Shown: positions 16,777 to 27,756 of the stretch, in pieces
Numbering within the stretch: position 1 is the first letter of the stretch
How the letters are laid out: each line of letters starts with the position of its first letter
Assembly: GCA_018061265.1 (NCBI GenBank)
Contig: JAGOUM010000034.1
Coordinates: 1 to 33,504 of the forward strand
Source: Rhodoferax sp.
Lineage (GTDB): Bacteria > Pseudomonadota > Gammaproteobacteria > Burkholderiales > Burkholderiaceae_C
DNA: 33,504 bases
Reading direction: 5' to 3'
The notes under the pieces: generated by a model
The model's input: the letters and a program-made list of their open reading frames with translations, nothing else
Told to the model about the DNA's origin: nothing
Databases searched by the model: none
Made by a program: the position numbers and the translations under genes

Positions 16777-18792
16777 CTATTTGAGCCAGACGAAGTACGT
16801 CATCAGTACAAACACACCCAGCGCCATGGTCAGAGCGTAGTCGTACAGGTATCCAGTTTGGACCTTTCGCACCATGCCAGAGAACCAGCCCACAAGCCTC
16901 CATGATCCGTTGACACACGCCCCGTCGATCAGTGTCTGATCCCCAGCTTTCCACAACACGATGCCCAAGCCTCGTGCACCTGCAGCCAGCACGTTCTCGT
17001 TGAACCAGTCCATGTAGTACTTTTTGTCCAGCAAGGTAAAGATTGGCATGATGCCTTTCTTGATCGCCGCAGGAAGTGCCGGATTCACCATGTACATGTA
17101 ATAAGCGGTCGCAACACCGCCCAGGGCCAGCCAGAATGGCGCGGCCATGAAGCCATGCAGCGCCAACTGGACCGGTCCATGAAACTCTGCACTCAAAGCA
17201 GCCATGGCCCGATGATATTCGGCATTGACAAATATAGCGTCCTTGAAAAAGTCGCCAAACAACATGGGGCCAATGGTCATGTAGCCAATCACCACTGATG
17301 GAACCGCCAACATGACCAGGGGCAAGGTAACCACCCATGGAGACTCATGGGGCTTGCTCGGGGCATGCTGGTGGTCATGACCATGCCCATGGTGAGCATC
17401 CGGGTTTTGATCAAAACGCTCCTTTCCATGAAACACCAGGAAATACATGCGGAATGAGTAAAACGCTGTGATGAAGACACCTGCCATCACCGCGAAATAT
17501 GCAAATCCGGCAGCAGGCAGACTGCTTGCATGAACCGCCATGATGATTTCGTCTTTGGAATAGAAACCGGAGAAAAATGGCGTCCCGATCAGTGCCAGAG
17601 ACCCAAGTAGCGCGGTCATCCATGTCACGGGCATGTATTTTTTCAAACCGCCCATCCAGCGAATGTCCTGATTGTGGTGAACACCCATGATGACAGAACC
17701 GGCTGCAAGGAAGAGAAGGGCCTTGAAGAAGGCATGGGTCATCAGGTGGAAAACTGCCACCGAGTACGCCGAAGCCCCCAAAGCCACCGTCATGTAGCCC
17801 AACTGTGATAGGGTCGAGTAGGCGACAACCCGCTTGATATCATTTTGAATGATGCCAAGAAAACCCATAAACAGCGCTGTAATACCACCAATCACCAGCA
17901 CCAGGTTTAACGCGGTATCGCTCAACTCGAAAAACGGTGACGTACGAGCCACCATGAAAATACCAGCCGTCACCATGGTTGCCGCGTGTATCAAAGCCGA
18001 AATGGGTGTTGGGCCCTCCATCGAATCCGGCAACCAGACGTGCAAGGGAAATTGAGCAGACTTACCCATCGCGCCAACAAACAGGCAAATACAAATCACC
18101 GTGACCAGCATCCAGTCTGTGCCGGGCAAAAGTAGCTTGGACAACTCGCCCGACTTGGCAAATGCCTCGCCATAGTTCAGAGTTCCAGCGTAAGCCGCGA
18201 TCAATCCGATGCCTAGGATAAACCCAAAATCCCCAACCCGATTCACCAGAAAGGCCTTCATGTTGGCAAAAATTGCCGATGGTTTGTTGAACCAGAATCC
18301 AATGAGAAGATAGGAAACCAGGCCCACCGCCTCCCAACCGAAGAACAGTTGCAACATGTTGTTGCTCATGACCAGCATCAACATCGAGAAGGTGAACAAG
18401 GAGATATACGAGAAGAACCGGTTATAGCCCTCGTCTTCTTCCATATAACCAATGGTGTAGATGTGAACGGCGAGGGATACAAAAGTCACCACACACATCA
18501 TCATCGCGCTCAAGCCATCGATCAGAAAACCCACCTCCATCTTCAGGCCACCAACAACCATCCAGGTGTAGAGCGTTTCATTAAAACGTGCACCATCAAG
18601 GGCCACACTCTTGAGGACTGAAGCTGACAGTAGAAAAGACAGCAAAACACCAAAAATGGTCAACGAATGGCACATGCGCCGCCCCAGCGCATTGCCGCCA
18701 AACTTGGTACCCAGAATACCTGCGCCCAGCGCGCCAACCAGCGGTGCCAGCGGTACCGCCAGCAACGTTGCAACTGAAAGGGTTTGACTCAT
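16777..18792 (-). CDS. nuoL: NADH-quinone oxidoreductase subunit L
   Basis: Distal antiporter-like subunit of complex I, with the long lateral helix HL that clamps the membrane arm. The 671-residue product has the expected core: FFGWEAVGLVSYLLIGFW with the TM5 Glu, MGKSAQFPLHVWLPDSMEGP, and IIQNDIKRVVAYSTLSQLG. The C-terminal extension runs to about residue 670. An unusual loop at about 463-480 is very His-rich (DAHHGHGHDHQHAP), with about seven histidines; it lies between helices and could bind metal. The start ATG (MSQTLSVATLLA) follows AAGGGG, 6 bp after nuoK. Confidence 0.97.
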   Translation of the reverse strand: MSQTLSVATLLAVPLAPLVGALGAGILGTKFGGNALGRRMCHSLTIFGVLLSFLLSASVLKSVALDGARFNETLYTWMVVGGLKMEVGFLIDGLSAMMMCVVTFVSLAVHIYTIGYMEEDEGYNRFFSYISLFTFSMLMLVMSNNMLQLFFGWEAVGLVSYLLIGFWFNKPSAIFANMKAFLVNRVGDFGFILGIGLIAAYAGTLNYGEAFAKSGELSKLLLPGTDWMLVTVICICLFVGAMGKSAQFPLHVWLPDSMEGPTPISALIHAATMVTAGIFMVARTSPFFELSDTALNLVLVIGGITALFMGFLGIIQNDIKRVVAYSTLSQLGYMTVALGASAYSVAVFHLMTHAFFKALLFLAAGSVIMGVHHNQDIRWMGGLKKYMPVTWMTALLGSLALIGTPFFSGFYSKDEIIMAVHASSLPAAGFAYFAVMAGVFITAFYSFRMYFLVFHGKERFDQNPDAHHGHGHDHQHAPSKPHESPWVVTLPLVMLAVPSVVIGYMTIGPMLFGDFFKDAIFVNAEYHRAMAALSAEFHGPVQLALHGFMAAPFWLALGGVATAYYMYMVNPALPAAIKKGIMPIFTLLDKKYYMDWFNENVLAAGARGLGIVLWKAGDQTLIDGACVNGSWRLVGWFSGMVRKVQTGYLYDYALTMALGVFVLMTYFVWLK

Positions 18793-18798
18793 TTTGAT

Positions 18799-19107
18799 TT
18801 ACCCCTTCAACGAATCAAGTTCGTCCACATTGATATTCGACTTGTTACGGAACAGAAGTACCAGAATGGCAAGCCCGATGGCGGCCTCAGCGGCAGCAAC
18901 CGTGAGAATAAAAAATACAAATATCTGTCCGTTCAAATCACCAAGGTAATGTGAGAAAGCAATGAAGTTGGTGTTGACCGCGAGCAACATCAATTCAATC
19001 GCCATCATTAAAACAATCAGATTCTTACGATTGAGGAAAATCCCCACGACAGACAGCGCGAACAGTATTGCGCTCAAAGACAGAAAATGACCCAGAGTCA
19101 ACGTCAT
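18799..19107 (-). CDS. nuoK: NADH-quinone oxidoreductase subunit K
   Basis: Small 102-residue, three-helix membrane subunit of complex I (ND4L homologue) at the junction of the peripheral and antiporter-like subunits. The conserved membrane acidic residues lie in [19 protein letters not shown] and [18 protein letters not shown]. Its ATG overlaps the nuoJ stop codon by 4 bp (ATGA), so translation is probably coupled. Length is exactly that of the family. Confidence 0.97.
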   Translation of the reverse strand: MTLTLGHFLSLSAILFALSVVGIFLNRKNLIVLMMAIELMLLAVNTNFIAFSHYLGDLNGQIFVFFILTVAAAEAAIGLAILVLLFRNKSNINVDELDSLKG

Positions 19108-19745
19108 GACTTGCTCCCATCTGCAGGCACTTCGAGCGGAGGTTTAGGGGCGACCTTTGTGGCGCTCATTTTCACCACGGTCATTCGATCCTTGGATTTG
19201 ACACGTACCTGATCAGCCGGGTTGATTGCCTTGCTGTCTTTACGCGCCCGTAAAGTCAATGCAATGGCTGCGATCATGGCCAGCAACAGTAACGCGGCAG
19301 CAACCTCCAGCGGATAAAGGTAATGGGTGTAAAGCAGGATACCCAGTTCGCGCGTGTTGGAAACGGGTAAGCTGGCAACTGCACCAGAAACATCAGCCAC
19401 CCGAAACCCACCCATCAGTACCGCCGTCATTTCTACTGCGATCACAACGCCGATCACTGCGGCCAGAGGAAAGTGTTTCCAGAATCCAGCCCGCATGTTC
19501 TCGATGTTGACATCAAGCATCATCACAACGAATAAGAACAGGACCATCACTGCACCCACATAGACCAACACCAGCGTCAGCGACAAAAACTCCGCCTTCA
19601 GCAACATCCAGATCATGGATGCCTGAAAAAAGGTAAGTACTAGAAACAGCACCGCATGCACCGGATTGCGCGTCGTGATGACGCGAAAGGCCGCAAACAA
19701 CAGCACAGCAGAGAAAAAATAAAACAGACCAGTCGTGATACTCAT
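19104..19745 (-). CDS. nuoJ: NADH-quinone oxidoreductase subunit J
   Basis: Membrane subunit of complex I (ND6 homologue) that takes part in coupling quinone chemistry to proton pumping. From the ATG at 19745 ([17 protein letters not shown]) it has 213 residues with five helices. The typical TM3 region [20 protein letters not shown] carries the pi-bulge segment. The frame is open further upstream to 19937, but that extension lies inside nuoI on the same strand in another frame and is not hydrophobic, so it was rejected. The C-terminal soluble tail, rich in Lys/Pro, is longer than the E. coli form, as is common in betaproteobacteria. It overlaps nuoK by 4 bp. Confidence 0.96.
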   Translation of the reverse strand: MSITTGLFYFFSAVLLFAAFRVITTRNPVHAVLFLVLTFFQASMIWMLLKAEFLSLTLVLVYVGAVMVLFLFVVMMLDVNIENMRAGFWKHFPLAAVIGVVIAVEMTAVLMGGFRVADVSGAVASLPVSNTRELGILLYTHYLYPLEVAAALLLLAMIAAIALTLRARKDSKAINPADQVRVKSKDRMTVVKMSATKVAPKPPLEVPADGSKS

Positions 19746-19770
19746 TTTCAAAATTCTTTCTGACGACAAG

Positions 19771-20304
19771 TCAACGGTACTTGGCATCTGCCTGCTTGTT
19801 GGCGGCGATTTCGGACTCGAATCTATCCCCAACTGCCAGAAGCATCTCTTTCGTGAAGTACAGATCACCACGCTTATCGCCGTGGTACTCCAGAATACTG
19901 GTCTCAACGATGGAATCAACCGGGCAGCTTTCTTCACAAAAGCCGCAAAAAATGCACTTGCTCAGGTCGATGTCGTAACGCGTGGTCCTCCTCGAGCCAT
20001 CTGCCCGCAAGTCAGACTCGATGGTGATTGCCATGGCGGGGCAAACGGCTTCACACAGTTTGCAGGCAATGCAGCGCTCCTCGCCATTCTCATAACGCCG
20101 TAAAGCGTGCAAACCACGAAACCGCGGTGACAAAGGCGTTTTTTCCTCCGGGTACTCAAGGGTTATCTTGCTGCGAAAAGCGTACTTGCCCGTCAGACGC
20201 ATCCCTTTCAGCAGTTCGATCAGAAAGAAGCTTGAAAGGAAATCCCTCAGGGAGAATGCGCTCCCGTAAGCGGACTCAACAGGTTTTGAAGTTGGGGTAG
20301 ACAT
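19771..20304 (-). CDS. nuoI: NADH-quinone oxidoreductase subunit I (2x 4Fe-4S)
   Basis: Peripheral-arm ferredoxin-like subunit of complex I (TYKY homologue) that holds clusters N6a and N6b and passes electrons toward N2. The 177-residue protein has two CxxCxxCxxxCP motifs: [12 protein letters not shown] (Cys 78, 81, 84, 88) and [12 protein letters not shown] (Cys 117, 120, 123, 127). The N-terminal helix region (about 15-45) anchors it to the membrane arm. It starts 12 bp after nuoH and ends 25 bp before nuoJ. All ligands are intact. Confidence 0.98.
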   Translation of the reverse strand: MSTPTSKPVESAYGSAFSLRDFLSSFFLIELLKGMRLTGKYAFRSKITLEYPEEKTPLSPRFRGLHALRRYENGEERCIACKLCEAVCPAMAITIESDLRADGSRRTTRYDIDLSKCIFCGFCEESCPVDSIVETSILEYHGDKRGDLYFTKEMLLAVGDRFESEIAANKQADAKYR

Positions 20305-20316
20305 AAGCAGCTCGAA

Positions 20317-21399
20317 TTACTTCCAAATGTTCCACGGGGTCTGCATCCACACCCCAACCACCACCAGCCATACCAAGGTTACAGGAATAAAAATCTTCCA
20401 GCCCAAGCGCATGATCTGGTCGTAACGAAAACGCGGAAAAGTTACCCGTACCCAAATGAAAACAGTCATCACACAAAATGTCTTCAAGCCCAGCCAAATC
20501 CAACCTGGAATCCAGTTAAACACTATGCTGTCGACCGGGGCCATCCAGCCACCAAAAAACATGAGGGTCGCCAGGATGGAAATCAGCCAGATACTGGCGT
20601 ACTCTGCCATTTGAAACATCGCCCAGGACATGCCGGAGTACTCCACCATGTGACCAGCAACAATCTCCGATTCACCCTCAATCACATCAAATGGTGTGCG
20701 ATTGGTCTCAGCGAGCCCAGAAACAAAATAGACCACCACGATGGGCAACAGCGGCAACCAGTTCCAGGACAGGAAGGTCAGACCCATTTGGGCAAAATAA
20801 CCCTGTCCCTGCCCGGCCACAATGTCAGACAGGTTCAGACTCGCAGAAACCATCAACACCACCAAGAAACAAAAGCCCATGGCGATTTCGTAGCTGACCA
20901 TTTGAGCAGAAGCCCTCAAGGCACCAAGAAACGCATATTTGGAGTTGGAAGACCAGCCGGAAACGATGACGCCATACACCTCCATCGATGAGATGGCCAT
21001 CAGGAACAATAAACCTGCATTCAGGTTGGCGACCGCGATTTCAGGGCCAAACGGAATAACTGCCCAAGCTGCCAGTGCGGGTCCGACCGTCAGGACCGGA
21101 CCCAAGAAAAACAGGAACTTGTCAGATGCGGCAGGACTGACAATTTCTTTGGTCATCAGCTTTAAGGCATCGGCAATGGGCTGTAGCAACCCCCAGGGTC
21201 CAACGCGGTTCGGACCCAGCCGAATCTGCGCCCAGCCCAGCAGCTTTCGCTCCCACAATGTCGCGTAGGTCACTGCCCCCAAAACAACCATCAGCACCAC
21301 GGTGACCTTGATCAATGCCCAGATCGTTGGCCAAGCCACGGATGCCCACCAAGGTGCACCCACGAGTCCCTGGCCAAAAGTGAAGAGAAAGTCGCTCAT
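20317..21399 (-). CDS. nuoH: NADH-quinone oxidoreductase subunit H
   Basis: Membrane subunit of complex I (ND1 homologue) forming much of the quinone-binding cavity and the first proton path. It has 360 residues and eight to nine helices. Conserved blocks include [20 protein letters not shown] and [20 protein letters not shown], whose charged residues belong to the E-channel, and the late [15 protein letters not shown]. The ATG at 21399 overlaps the nuoG stop by 4 bp. Complete and normal in length. Confidence 0.98.
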   Translation of the reverse strand: MSDFLFTFGQGLVGAPWWASVAWPTIWALIKVTVVLMVVLGAVTYATLWERKLLGWAQIRLGPNRVGPWGLLQPIADALKLMTKEIVSPAASDKFLFFLGPVLTVGPALAAWAVIPFGPEIAVANLNAGLLFLMAISSMEVYGVIVSGWSSNSKYAFLGALRASAQMVSYEIAMGFCFLVVLMVSASLNLSDIVAGQGQGYFAQMGLTFLSWNWLPLLPIVVVYFVSGLAETNRTPFDVIEGESEIVAGHMVEYSGMSWAMFQMAEYASIWLISILATLMFFGGWMAPVDSIVFNWIPGWIWLGLKTFCVMTVFIWVRVTFPRFRYDQIMRLGWKIFIPVTLVWLVVVGVWMQTPWNIWK

Positions 21400-23537
21400 G
21401 CCACCACCCCCTGTGTCATGGCAGATCGGGCGTCCGCCGTCATTTGCAGCGCACTCGCGCGGCGAACGATGCCATCGAGTTGATAGATACTGGCCACACA
21501 GGGCTCTGTGAGATTGACCGAACCCGGTGGGCCGCTCAAATCACAGCGATTGTTCAAATGTTCTGCTGGCAAATGAACTGGAACACCCCCTGCACCTGGC
21601 GCAAACAATTGCGACAGCACCTCTTGTGATGACTCGTAGTCAAATCCAGGCAGATTCAATACATTGGCCAACGCCCGCAACACCTTCCAGGCGGGTCGGG
21701 TCTCGCCCAATGGTTTGACAACGGCATGAAAACTCTGTACACGCCCCTCAGCGTTCACATAGGTGCCAGAGGTTTCAGTAAATGGCGAAATTGGCAACAG
21801 CACATCACTAATGTCCAGGTTGGCCTTGAAAGGACTTAAAGTCACCACCATTTCGCAGGATTTAAGCGCGTTACTTGTCATAGCACCCGTCGCCGTATCA
21901 AACCCAGGTTCGTTATTGAGTAACACCAGCGCCTTAAGTGCCCCGGACAGCATCTGCTGTGCATTCAGACCACCTGAACCAGGCAGGGCTTTGGCAAACT
22001 GGGCACCCACCGTGTTGGCAGCCTCGGTGAGGTAACCCACGGACGAGCCGGTGTGCTCAGCAATCCAGTTCGCCAAGCCCAGTATCCTGCTGGCTTGGGC
22101 ATGATGCGCTGCGGCATTGCCCAGCAAAATAGCGCTGCGTTCACCCAACAGCAGGGAGGTGGCAATTGCCCGGGCAGAGTCACTGTCCTGCCCCGCAGCC
22201 GGCGCAGGAACGTTTTTTTGAAGCGCTACGGCGGCAGCAATGTCTGCAAGAACCTGCGCCCATTGGTCTGATGGGGCCACACAGGTCTGATTCACTGGCA
22301 TGGCCCAATCCATCGCGCTTGCATTAACGGCATGTACGACACAACCACCGCGAGTCGCCTGGCGAATACGTTGGGCAAAAAGCGGATGATCCTTGCGAAG
22401 GTTGGACCCAACCACCAGAGCGGTTTGTAAATGAGACAGCGACTCAACTGTCATACCGAGATAACGCGCACCCGGCAGCACCGGTTCAAACTCGGCATGA
22501 CGCAGACGATGATCCACATTCTCACTACCCATACCACGTATCAAAGCCGAGGTCAGGTAAAGCTCTTCAAGCGTGCTATGGGGACTGACCAGGGCCCCAA
22601 TCGCTGCCGCACCATGTTCGTTTTTGACACTTTGAAGACCATGCGCGACATACTCAAGTGCAGTTTTCCAGTCCACCGATTTCCATTCACCACCCTGTTT
22701 CAGCATGGGCATGGTCAGACGGTCCGCACCGTTTAGCGCCTCGTAGGAAAAACGGTCGCGGTCCGCGATCCAGCATTCATTGACAGCTTCGTTCTCCAGA
22801 GGAACTACCCGCATCACCTGATTGTTCTTGACTTGAACGATCAAATTGGCACCCGTGGAGTCATGCGGACTGATGGATTTGCGACGCGACAACTCCCAAG
22901 TCCGTGCGCTATAGCGAAATGGCTTGCTGGTCAGAGCCCCTACAGGGCAAATGTCGATCATGTTGCCCGACAGTTCAGAGTCAACGGACTGACCAACAAA
23001 GGTCTCTATTTCTGCGTGCTCGCCACGATGGGACATGCCGAGTTCCATGACACCCGCAATCTCTTGACCAAAACGCACACAGCGAGTGCAATGGATGCAG
23101 CGACTCATTTCCTCCATGGAGATCAGCGGACCCACATCCTTATGAAAGACAACGCGCTTTTCTTCCTCGTAACGCGACGAACTGCCGCCGTAACCCACTG
23201 CCAGATCCTGCAACTGGCACTCTCCCCCCTGATCACAAATGGGGCAGTCTAGCGGGTGATTGATCAACAAAAACTCCATCACCGACTTCTGGGCTTTGAG
23301 CGCCTTTTCTGTCTTGGTATGGACCACCATGCCTTGTGTCACGGGTGTGGCACAGGCTGGCATGGGTTTGGGCATCTTCTCCACATCCACCAGACACATC
23401 CGGCAACTCGCCGCGATGCTGAGCTTCTTGTGGTAACAAAAATGCGGGATGTAGGTTCCTGCTTTCTCGGCCGCATGCATGATCATGCTGCCTTGCGCAA
23501 TATCCACCTTTTTTCCGTCGAGTTCAATTTCAATCAT
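21396..23537 (-). CDS. nuoG: NADH-quinone oxidoreductase subunit G
   Basis: Large peripheral-arm iron-sulfur subunit of complex I (NDUFS1 homologue), 713 residues. Ligands for N1b (2Fe-2S) are Cys 34, 45, 48 and 62. N5 is bound by His94, Cys98, Cys101 and Cys107 in [15 protein letters not shown]4 is bound by Cys 147, 150, 153 and 197. The molybdopterin-oxidoreductase-like domain follows from about residue 215. The four Cys that bind the extra cluster N7 in E. coli and Thermus are absent here (the stretch reads SISPHDSTG). The protein is shorter than E. coli NuoG (about 900) but normal for Betaproteobacteria. It starts 12 bp after nuoF. Confidence 0.97.
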   Translation of the reverse strand: MIEIELDGKKVDIAQGSMIMHAAEKAGTYIPHFCYHKKLSIAASCRMCLVDVEKMPKPMPACATPVTQGMVVHTKTEKALKAQKSVMEFLLINHPLDCPICDQGGECQLQDLAVGYGGSSSRYEEEKRVVFHKDVGPLISMEEMSRCIHCTRCVRFGQEIAGVMELGMSHRGEHAEIETFVGQSVDSELSGNMIDICPVGALTSKPFRYSARTWELSRRKSISPHDSTGANLIVQVKNNQVMRVVPLENEAVNECWIADRDRFSYEALNGADRLTMPMLKQGGEWKSVDWKTALEYVAHGLQSVKNEHGAAAIGALVSPHSTLEELYLTSALIRGMGSENVDHRLRHAEFEPVLPGARYLGMTVESLSHLQTALVVGSNLRKDHPLFAQRIRQATRGGCVVHAVNASAMDWAMPVNQTCVAPSDQWAQVLADIAAAVALQKNVPAPAAGQDSDSARAIATSLLLGERSAILLGNAAAHHAQASRILGLANWIAEHTGSSVGYLTEAANTVGAQFAKALPGSGGLNAQQMLSGALKALVLLNNEPGFDTATGAMTSNALKSCEMVVTLSPFKANLDISDVLLPISPFTETSGTYVNAEGRVQSFHAVVKPLGETRPAWKVLRALANVLNLPGFDYESSQEVLSQLFAPGAGGVPVHLPAEHLNNRCDLSGPPGSVNLTEPCVASIYQLDGIVRRASALQMTADARSAMTQGVVA

Positions 23538-23549
23538 CTTGGGACTCGC

Positions 23550-24905
23550 TCAAACGTAGGCCGGGACCATACAGGTCTTGTGCTCAACGTGGTATTCAAA
23601 TTCGGGTCTGAAGTGCTTCAGCATGGCCCGCACAGGCATCGCCGCTGCGTCACCCAGAGCACAAATGGTGCGGCCCTGGATATCACCCGCCACGCTGTCA
23701 AGCAGGTCCATGTCACTGACACGACCCTGGCCAGTCTCAATGCGTTCCACCACTCGCCACAACCACCCTGTTCCTTCACGACACGGCGTGCACTGGCCAC
23801 AGGATTCATGCATATAAAAGTAGCTCAGGCGCTGCAGACTCTTGACCATGCAACGGCTGTCGTCCATCACGATCACTGCGCCAGACCCGAGCATCGAACC
23901 GGCTTTGGCAATGGAGTCGTAATCCATGGTGCACTCCATCATGTGCGATGCTGGCAGCACAGGAGATGATGAACCGCCTGGAATCACTGCCTTGAGTTGG
24001 CGACCTGACCGTACGCCTCCAGCCAATTCCAGCAATGTGGCGAAAGGCGTGCCCATCGGTACTTCGAAGTTGCCTGGACGTTCAACATCTCCACTGACAG
24101 AGTAAATCTTGGTACCACCGTTGTTCGGTTTGCCACAGGCAAGGTACGCGGCACCACCGTTTCGGATGATCCAGGGGACGGCAGCAAACGTCTCTGTGTT
24201 GTTGATCGTTGTTGGCTTACCGTAGAGGCCAAAACTCGCAGGAAAGGGTGGTTTGAACCTCGGTTGCCCCTTTTTACCTTCGAGCGACTCCAGAAGCGCG
24301 GTTTCCTCGCCACAAATATAGGCGCCAAAACCATGTGCTGCATGAAGTTGGAAACTGAATCCACTGCCCAGAATGTTGTCACCGAGCAGCCCCGCTGCGC
24401 GGGCTTCTTCAAGGGCCTCCTCAAATCGCTCGTAGGTTGAGAAAATCTCGCCGTGAATGTAGTTGTAACCAACTGCCGTACCCATGGCGTAGGCCGCAAT
24501 CGCCATTCCTTCAATCACGATATGCGGATTGAACTCAAGAATTTCACGATCTTTGCAGGTACCTGGCTCACCCTCATCCGAATTACAAACCAGATACTTG
24601 TTGCCGGGAAACTGGCGCGGCATGAAACTCCACTTCAAGCCGGTTGGAAAGCCAGCACCACCACGACCACGTAAGGCTGACTCTTTGACCGTTGCGATCA
24701 CCTGGTCCTGAGTCATGCCTGGACCCCCGTCGAGCCCGAGGATTTTGCGCAAGGCCTGGTAACCCCCTCGGCCTTCATAATCTTTGAGACGCCAGTTGGA
24801 ACCGTTGAGGTCAGCCAGAATCTGCGGCTCGATATGGCGATTGTGAAAACAGGTTTCCAATCCGGCTGAGCGAAACTGGCTGAGGATTTGCTGCGCATTC
24901 ATCAT
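23550..24905 (-). CDS. nuoF: NADH-quinone oxidoreductase subunit F (NADH/FMN, 4Fe-4S)
   Basis: Entry subunit of complex I: it binds NADH and FMN and holds cluster N3. From the chosen ATG at 24905 it has 451 residues. The Gly-rich NADH/FMN loop reads [10 protein letters not shown] (about residues 80-89), the FMN segment is [15 protein letters not shown], and the N3 ligands are in [12 protein letters not shown] (Cys 369, 372, 375) plus Cys415. The frame is open back to 25025, but that part lies inside nuoE. The start at 24905 gives an ATGA overlap with the nuoE stop, and an adjacent ATG at 24902 is an alternative. Confidence 0.97.
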   Translation of the reverse strand: MMNAQQILSQFRSAGLETCFHNRHIEPQILADLNGSNWRLKDYEGRGGYQALRKILGLDGGPGMTQDQVIATVKESALRGRGGAGFPTGLKWSFMPRQFPGNKYLVCNSDEGEPGTCKDREILEFNPHIVIEGMAIAAYAMGTAVGYNYIHGEIFSTYERFEEALEEARAAGLLGDNILGSGFSFQLHAAHGFGAYICGEETALLESLEGKKGQPRFKPPFPASFGLYGKPTTINNTETFAAVPWIIRNGGAAYLACGKPNNGGTKIYSVSGDVERPGNFEVPMGTPFATLLELAGGVRSGRQLKAVIPGGSSSPVLPASHMMECTMDYDSIAKAGSMLGSGAVIVMDDSRCMVKSLQRLSYFYMHESCGQCTPCREGTGWLWRVVERIETGQGRVSDMDLLDSVAGDIQGRTICALGDAAAMPVRAMLKHFRPEFEYHVEHKTCMVPAYV

Positions 24906-25390
24906 TGATCTCCAGCCGCACGCAAACCATCCACCAACTGATCCAGCTTCTCGGGCGTCATAAAGCTGCACATGGAGCGGTCGTTCACCAGCATCACTGG
25001 TGAATCGGCACAGGCACCAAGACACTCACTCTGCTGCAGGGTGAACATACCGTCGGGTGTGGTTTGACCCATCGATATCCCGAGCTTTTTCTCAAGGTAT
25101 TGCAGTGTGTTGACACCATCACGCAGTTGGCACGGCAGGTTGGTACAGACGTTGAGCTTGTATTTGCCGACCGGGCGCTGGTTGTACATGTTGTAGAAGG
25201 TGGTGACCTCATGGACAGCCATCACTGGCATACCCAGGTACTGGGCGACGTCCCGCTCGACCTCCGCGCTGACATAGCCATGCTCTTGCTGCGCGATGGC
25301 CAGGCAAGCCATGACAGCTGACTGTTTTTGATCCGCCGGGTATTTGGCAACTTCGCGGTCGAAGCGCACTTTGGATGCTTCAGAAATCAT
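24902..25390 (-). CDS. nuoE: NADH-quinone oxidoreductase subunit E (2Fe-2S)
   Basis: Peripheral-arm thioredoxin-fold subunit of complex I (24-kDa homologue) holding cluster N1a. The 162-residue product has the expected four ligands: Cys82 and Cys87 in CTNLPCQ, and Cys123 and Cys127 in CLGACAD. The helical N-terminus (about 1-75) is typical, with [16 protein letters not shown]. It overlaps nuoD upstream and nuoF downstream by 4 bp each, so the three genes are translationally coupled. Confidence 0.98.
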   Translation of the reverse strand: MISEASKVRFDREVAKYPADQKQSAVMACLAIAQQEHGYVSAEVERDVAQYLGMPVMAVHEVTTFYNMYNQRPVGKYKLNVCTNLPCQLRDGVNTLQYLEKKLGISMGQTTPDGMFTLQQSECLGACADSPVMLVNDRSMCSFMTPEKLDQLVDGLRAAGDQ

Positions 25391-26640
25391 CGGTCCACTT
25401 CCCCAAACACAATATCCATGGTGCCAATGATCGACACGGCATCCGCAATCATGTGCCCTTTGCCCATTTCATCCAAAGCGGCCAGGTGTACAAAGGCTGG
25501 CGGACGAATCTTCATCCGGTAGGGCTTGTTGGCACCGTCACTGATCATGTAAATGCCAAACTCCCCCTTGGGATGCTCGATGGCTGCGTAGGTCTCGCCT
25601 GCTGGCACACAAAAACCTTCAGTAAACAACTTGAAGTGATGAATCAGATCTTCCATATTGGATTTCATCGACTCCCGATCCGGCGGGGCAACCTTGCGGT
25701 TGTCGGTAATCACTGGCCCTGGATTGACACGCAGCCAGTCCACACATTGCTTGATGATGCGATTGGACTGCTTCATTTCTTCCATGCGGACCAGGTAACG
25801 GTCGTAGGTGTCACCAGTTTTACCGACCGGAATATCAAAATCAAGTCGATCGTAAATTTCGTAAGGCTGCTGCTTGCGCAGATCCCAGGCGATACCGGAA
25901 CCGCGCAACATCGGCCCCGTGAAGCCCAGATTCAGAGCGCGCTCGGGAGTGACCACACCAATACCCACCGTCCGCTGCTTCCAGATGCGGTTTTCAGTGA
26001 GCAGCGTGTGGTACTCACTCAGGTAGGTCGGGAATCGCTGGGTAAAGTCCTCGATGAAGTCCAGCAGGCTGCCACTACGATTGCGATTGAGTGCTGCCGT
26101 TGACTTGGCGCTGCGAATCTTGTTGGGTGCATGCCGTGGCATCGTGTCTGGCAAATCTCGGTAGACACCACCGGGCCGAAAGTAGGCCGCGTGCATGCGG
26201 GCACCACTGACCGCTTCGTACATATCGAGCAGATCCTCGCGCTCCCGAAATGCGTACAACATCACTGTCATGGCACCGCAGTCAATCGCGTGTGCACCCA
26301 CCCATAACAAATGATTGAGCAAACGCGTGATCTCGGCAAACATCACGCGGATGTACTGCGCCCGCACCGGCACGTCCAGATCCAGCATTTTCTCCAGCGC
26401 CAGACAGTAAGCCTGTTCGTTACACATCATCGACATGTAGTCGAGTCGATCCATGTACGGCAGCGTCTGCAAAAAGGTCTTGGTTTCGGCCAGCTTTTCA
26501 GTGCCGCGGTGCAACAGCCCAATATGAGGATCGGCGCGCTGGATAACCTCGCCATCCAGCTCAAGCACCAGGCGCAAAACACCGTGCGCAGCCGGATGCT
26601 GTGGTCCGAAGTTCAGTGTGTAGTTTTTTAATTCAGCCAT
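25387..26640 (-). CDS. nuoD: NADH-quinone oxidoreductase subunit D
   Basis: Peripheral-arm subunit of complex I (49-kDa homologue, related to hydrogenase large subunits) that forms the quinone headgroup site with NuoB. The start chosen is the ATG at 26640 ([20 protein letters not shown]), 2 bp after the nuoC stop; a TTG two codons earlier is less likely. It has 417 residues. The GPQHPAAHG loop with the quinone-site His and the ending DIVFGEVDR are conserved. It overlaps nuoE by 4 bp. Complete. Confidence 0.98.
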   Translation of the reverse strand: MAELKNYTLNFGPQHPAAHGVLRLVLELDGEVIQRADPHIGLLHRGTEKLAETKTFLQTLPYMDRLDYMSMMCNEQAYCLALEKMLDLDVPVRAQYIRVMFAEITRLLNHLLWVGAHAIDCGAMTVMLYAFREREDLLDMYEAVSGARMHAAYFRPGGVYRDLPDTMPRHAPNKIRSAKSTAALNRNRSGSLLDFIEDFTQRFPTYLSEYHTLLTENRIWKQRTVGIGVVTPERALNLGFTGPMLRGSGIAWDLRKQQPYEIYDRLDFDIPVGKTGDTYDRYLVRMEEMKQSNRIIKQCVDWLRVNPGPVITDNRKVAPPDRESMKSNMEDLIHHFKLFTEGFCVPAGETYAAIEHPKGEFGIYMISDGANKPYRMKIRPPAFVHLAALDEMGKGHMIADAVSIIGTMDIVFGEVDR

Positions 26641-26642
26641 TC

Positions 26643-27260
26643 TCAAACTGCCTGACGCAAGCCCCCGTAGTTTTCTTCACGGATGATTCGAGGAGTGATT
26701 TCCCGCGGCTCAATCGTGACCGGCTGGTAAACCACCCGTCGCTGCTCGGCGTCATAACGCATTTCGACATGACCAGACAACGGAAAATCCTTGCGGAACG
26801 GGTGCCCGATAAAACCATAATCGGTGAGGATTCGACGCAAATCGTTGTGGCCCTCAAAGACGATCCCGAACAAATCAAACGCCTCTCGCTCAAACCAGTT
26901 GGCACCGCTCCAGATGTCGGTCACAGTTGGCAAAACAGGTGCTCCATCGTCCGGCACAAACACCTTGAGTCGTACACGCTGGTTCAAGCTCACCGACAAC
27001 AAGTGCAAGACCACGCAATAACGCAAACCATCCGGGGTCCCCGCCGGGTACTCGGAAAAATCCACACCACACAAATCGATCATTTGCTCAAACCGGCACG
27101 CAGGATGATCACGAAGCGCCAACGCGGCACTGTGGTAGTGCTCAGCTGCAACCACCAGATTGACCTGATCAAATTGAACAGAAACACGCTTGACCTTGTC
27201 ACCCAAGGCGGACTGAACAGCCTGCTGAATGGCCTCTGGCAGAACGGAATACATTGTCAT
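26643..27260 (-). CDS. nuoC: NADH-quinone oxidoreductase subunit C
   Basis: Peripheral-arm subunit of complex I (30-kDa homologue) without cofactors; it supports assembly of B and D. The 205-residue protein has the family signature [20 protein letters not shown] (seen as [15 protein letters not shown]) and [10 protein letters not shown]. It is a stand-alone C, not the NuoCD fusion of E. coli. The start is the ATG at 27260; the next ATG, two codons in, is possible. It starts 12 bp after the nuoB stop. Confidence 0.97.
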   Translation of the reverse strand: MTMYSVLPEAIQQAVQSALGDKVKRVSVQFDQVNLVVAAEHYHSAALALRDHPACRFEQMIDLCGVDFSEYPAGTPDGLRYCVVLHLLSVSLNQRVRLKVFVPDDGAPVLPTVTDIWSGANWFEREAFDLFGIVFEGHNDLRRILTDYGFIGHPFRKDFPLSGHVEMRYDAEQRRVVYQPVTIEPREITPRIIREENYGGLRQAV

Positions 27261-27272
27261 GCTGGGGTTTCC

Positions 27273-27752
27273 TCAGACTCGCGCAATGGTTTGCGTACGA
27301 CGGATCTTCTGCTGAAGTTGCAGGATGCCATAAATCAACGCCTCAGCCGTGGGTGGACATCCAGGCACGTAAATATCCACCGGAACGATGCGATCGCAGC
27401 CGCGTACCACCGAATAACTGTAATGGTAATAACCACCACCATTGGCACACGATCCCATGCTGATGACCCAGCGCGGCTCTGCCATCTGGTCATAAACCTT
27501 GCGAAATGCCGGTGCCATCTTGTTCGTCAGGGTGCCCGCCACAATGATCAAGTCAGACTGACGTGGGCTTGGCCGGAAAACCTCCGCACCAAAGCGGCTG
27601 ATGTCATACCTGGCAGCCGCCGCATGCATCATTTCAACAGCGCAACAAGCCAGTCCAAACGTCATTGGCCAAACTGACCCAGTTTTAGCCCAATTGACCA
27701 CCGCGTCATAACTGGTGGTGACGAAGCCCTCTTTGAGAATACCTTCAATCAT
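27273..27752 (-). CDS. nuoB: NADH-quinone oxidoreductase subunit B (cluster N2)
   Basis: Peripheral-arm subunit of complex I (PSST homologue) carrying cluster N2, the last electron donor to quinone. From the ATG at 27752 ([13 protein letters not shown]) it has 159 residues. The N2 ligands are the tandem Cys36-Cys37 in GLACCAVE, Cys102 in [13 protein letters not shown], and Cys132 in [11 protein letters not shown]. An open extension to 27797 runs into nuoA and was rejected. It starts 4 bp after the nuoA stop. Confidence 0.98.
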   Translation of the reverse strand: MIEGILKEGFVTTSYDAVVNWAKTGSVWPMTFGLACCAVEMMHAAAARYDISRFGAEVFRPSPRQSDLIIVAGTLTNKMAPAFRKVYDQMAEPRWVISMGSCANGGGYYHYSYSVVRGCDRIVPVDIYVPGCPPTAEALIYGILQLQQKIRRTQTIARV

Positions 27753-27756
27753 TGCA

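Noticed and set aside
26601-27677. A 358-codon plus-strand open frame opposite nuoC and nuoB
   Set aside because: The opposite strand encodes NuoB and NuoC with all key residues; the antisense product resembles nothing.
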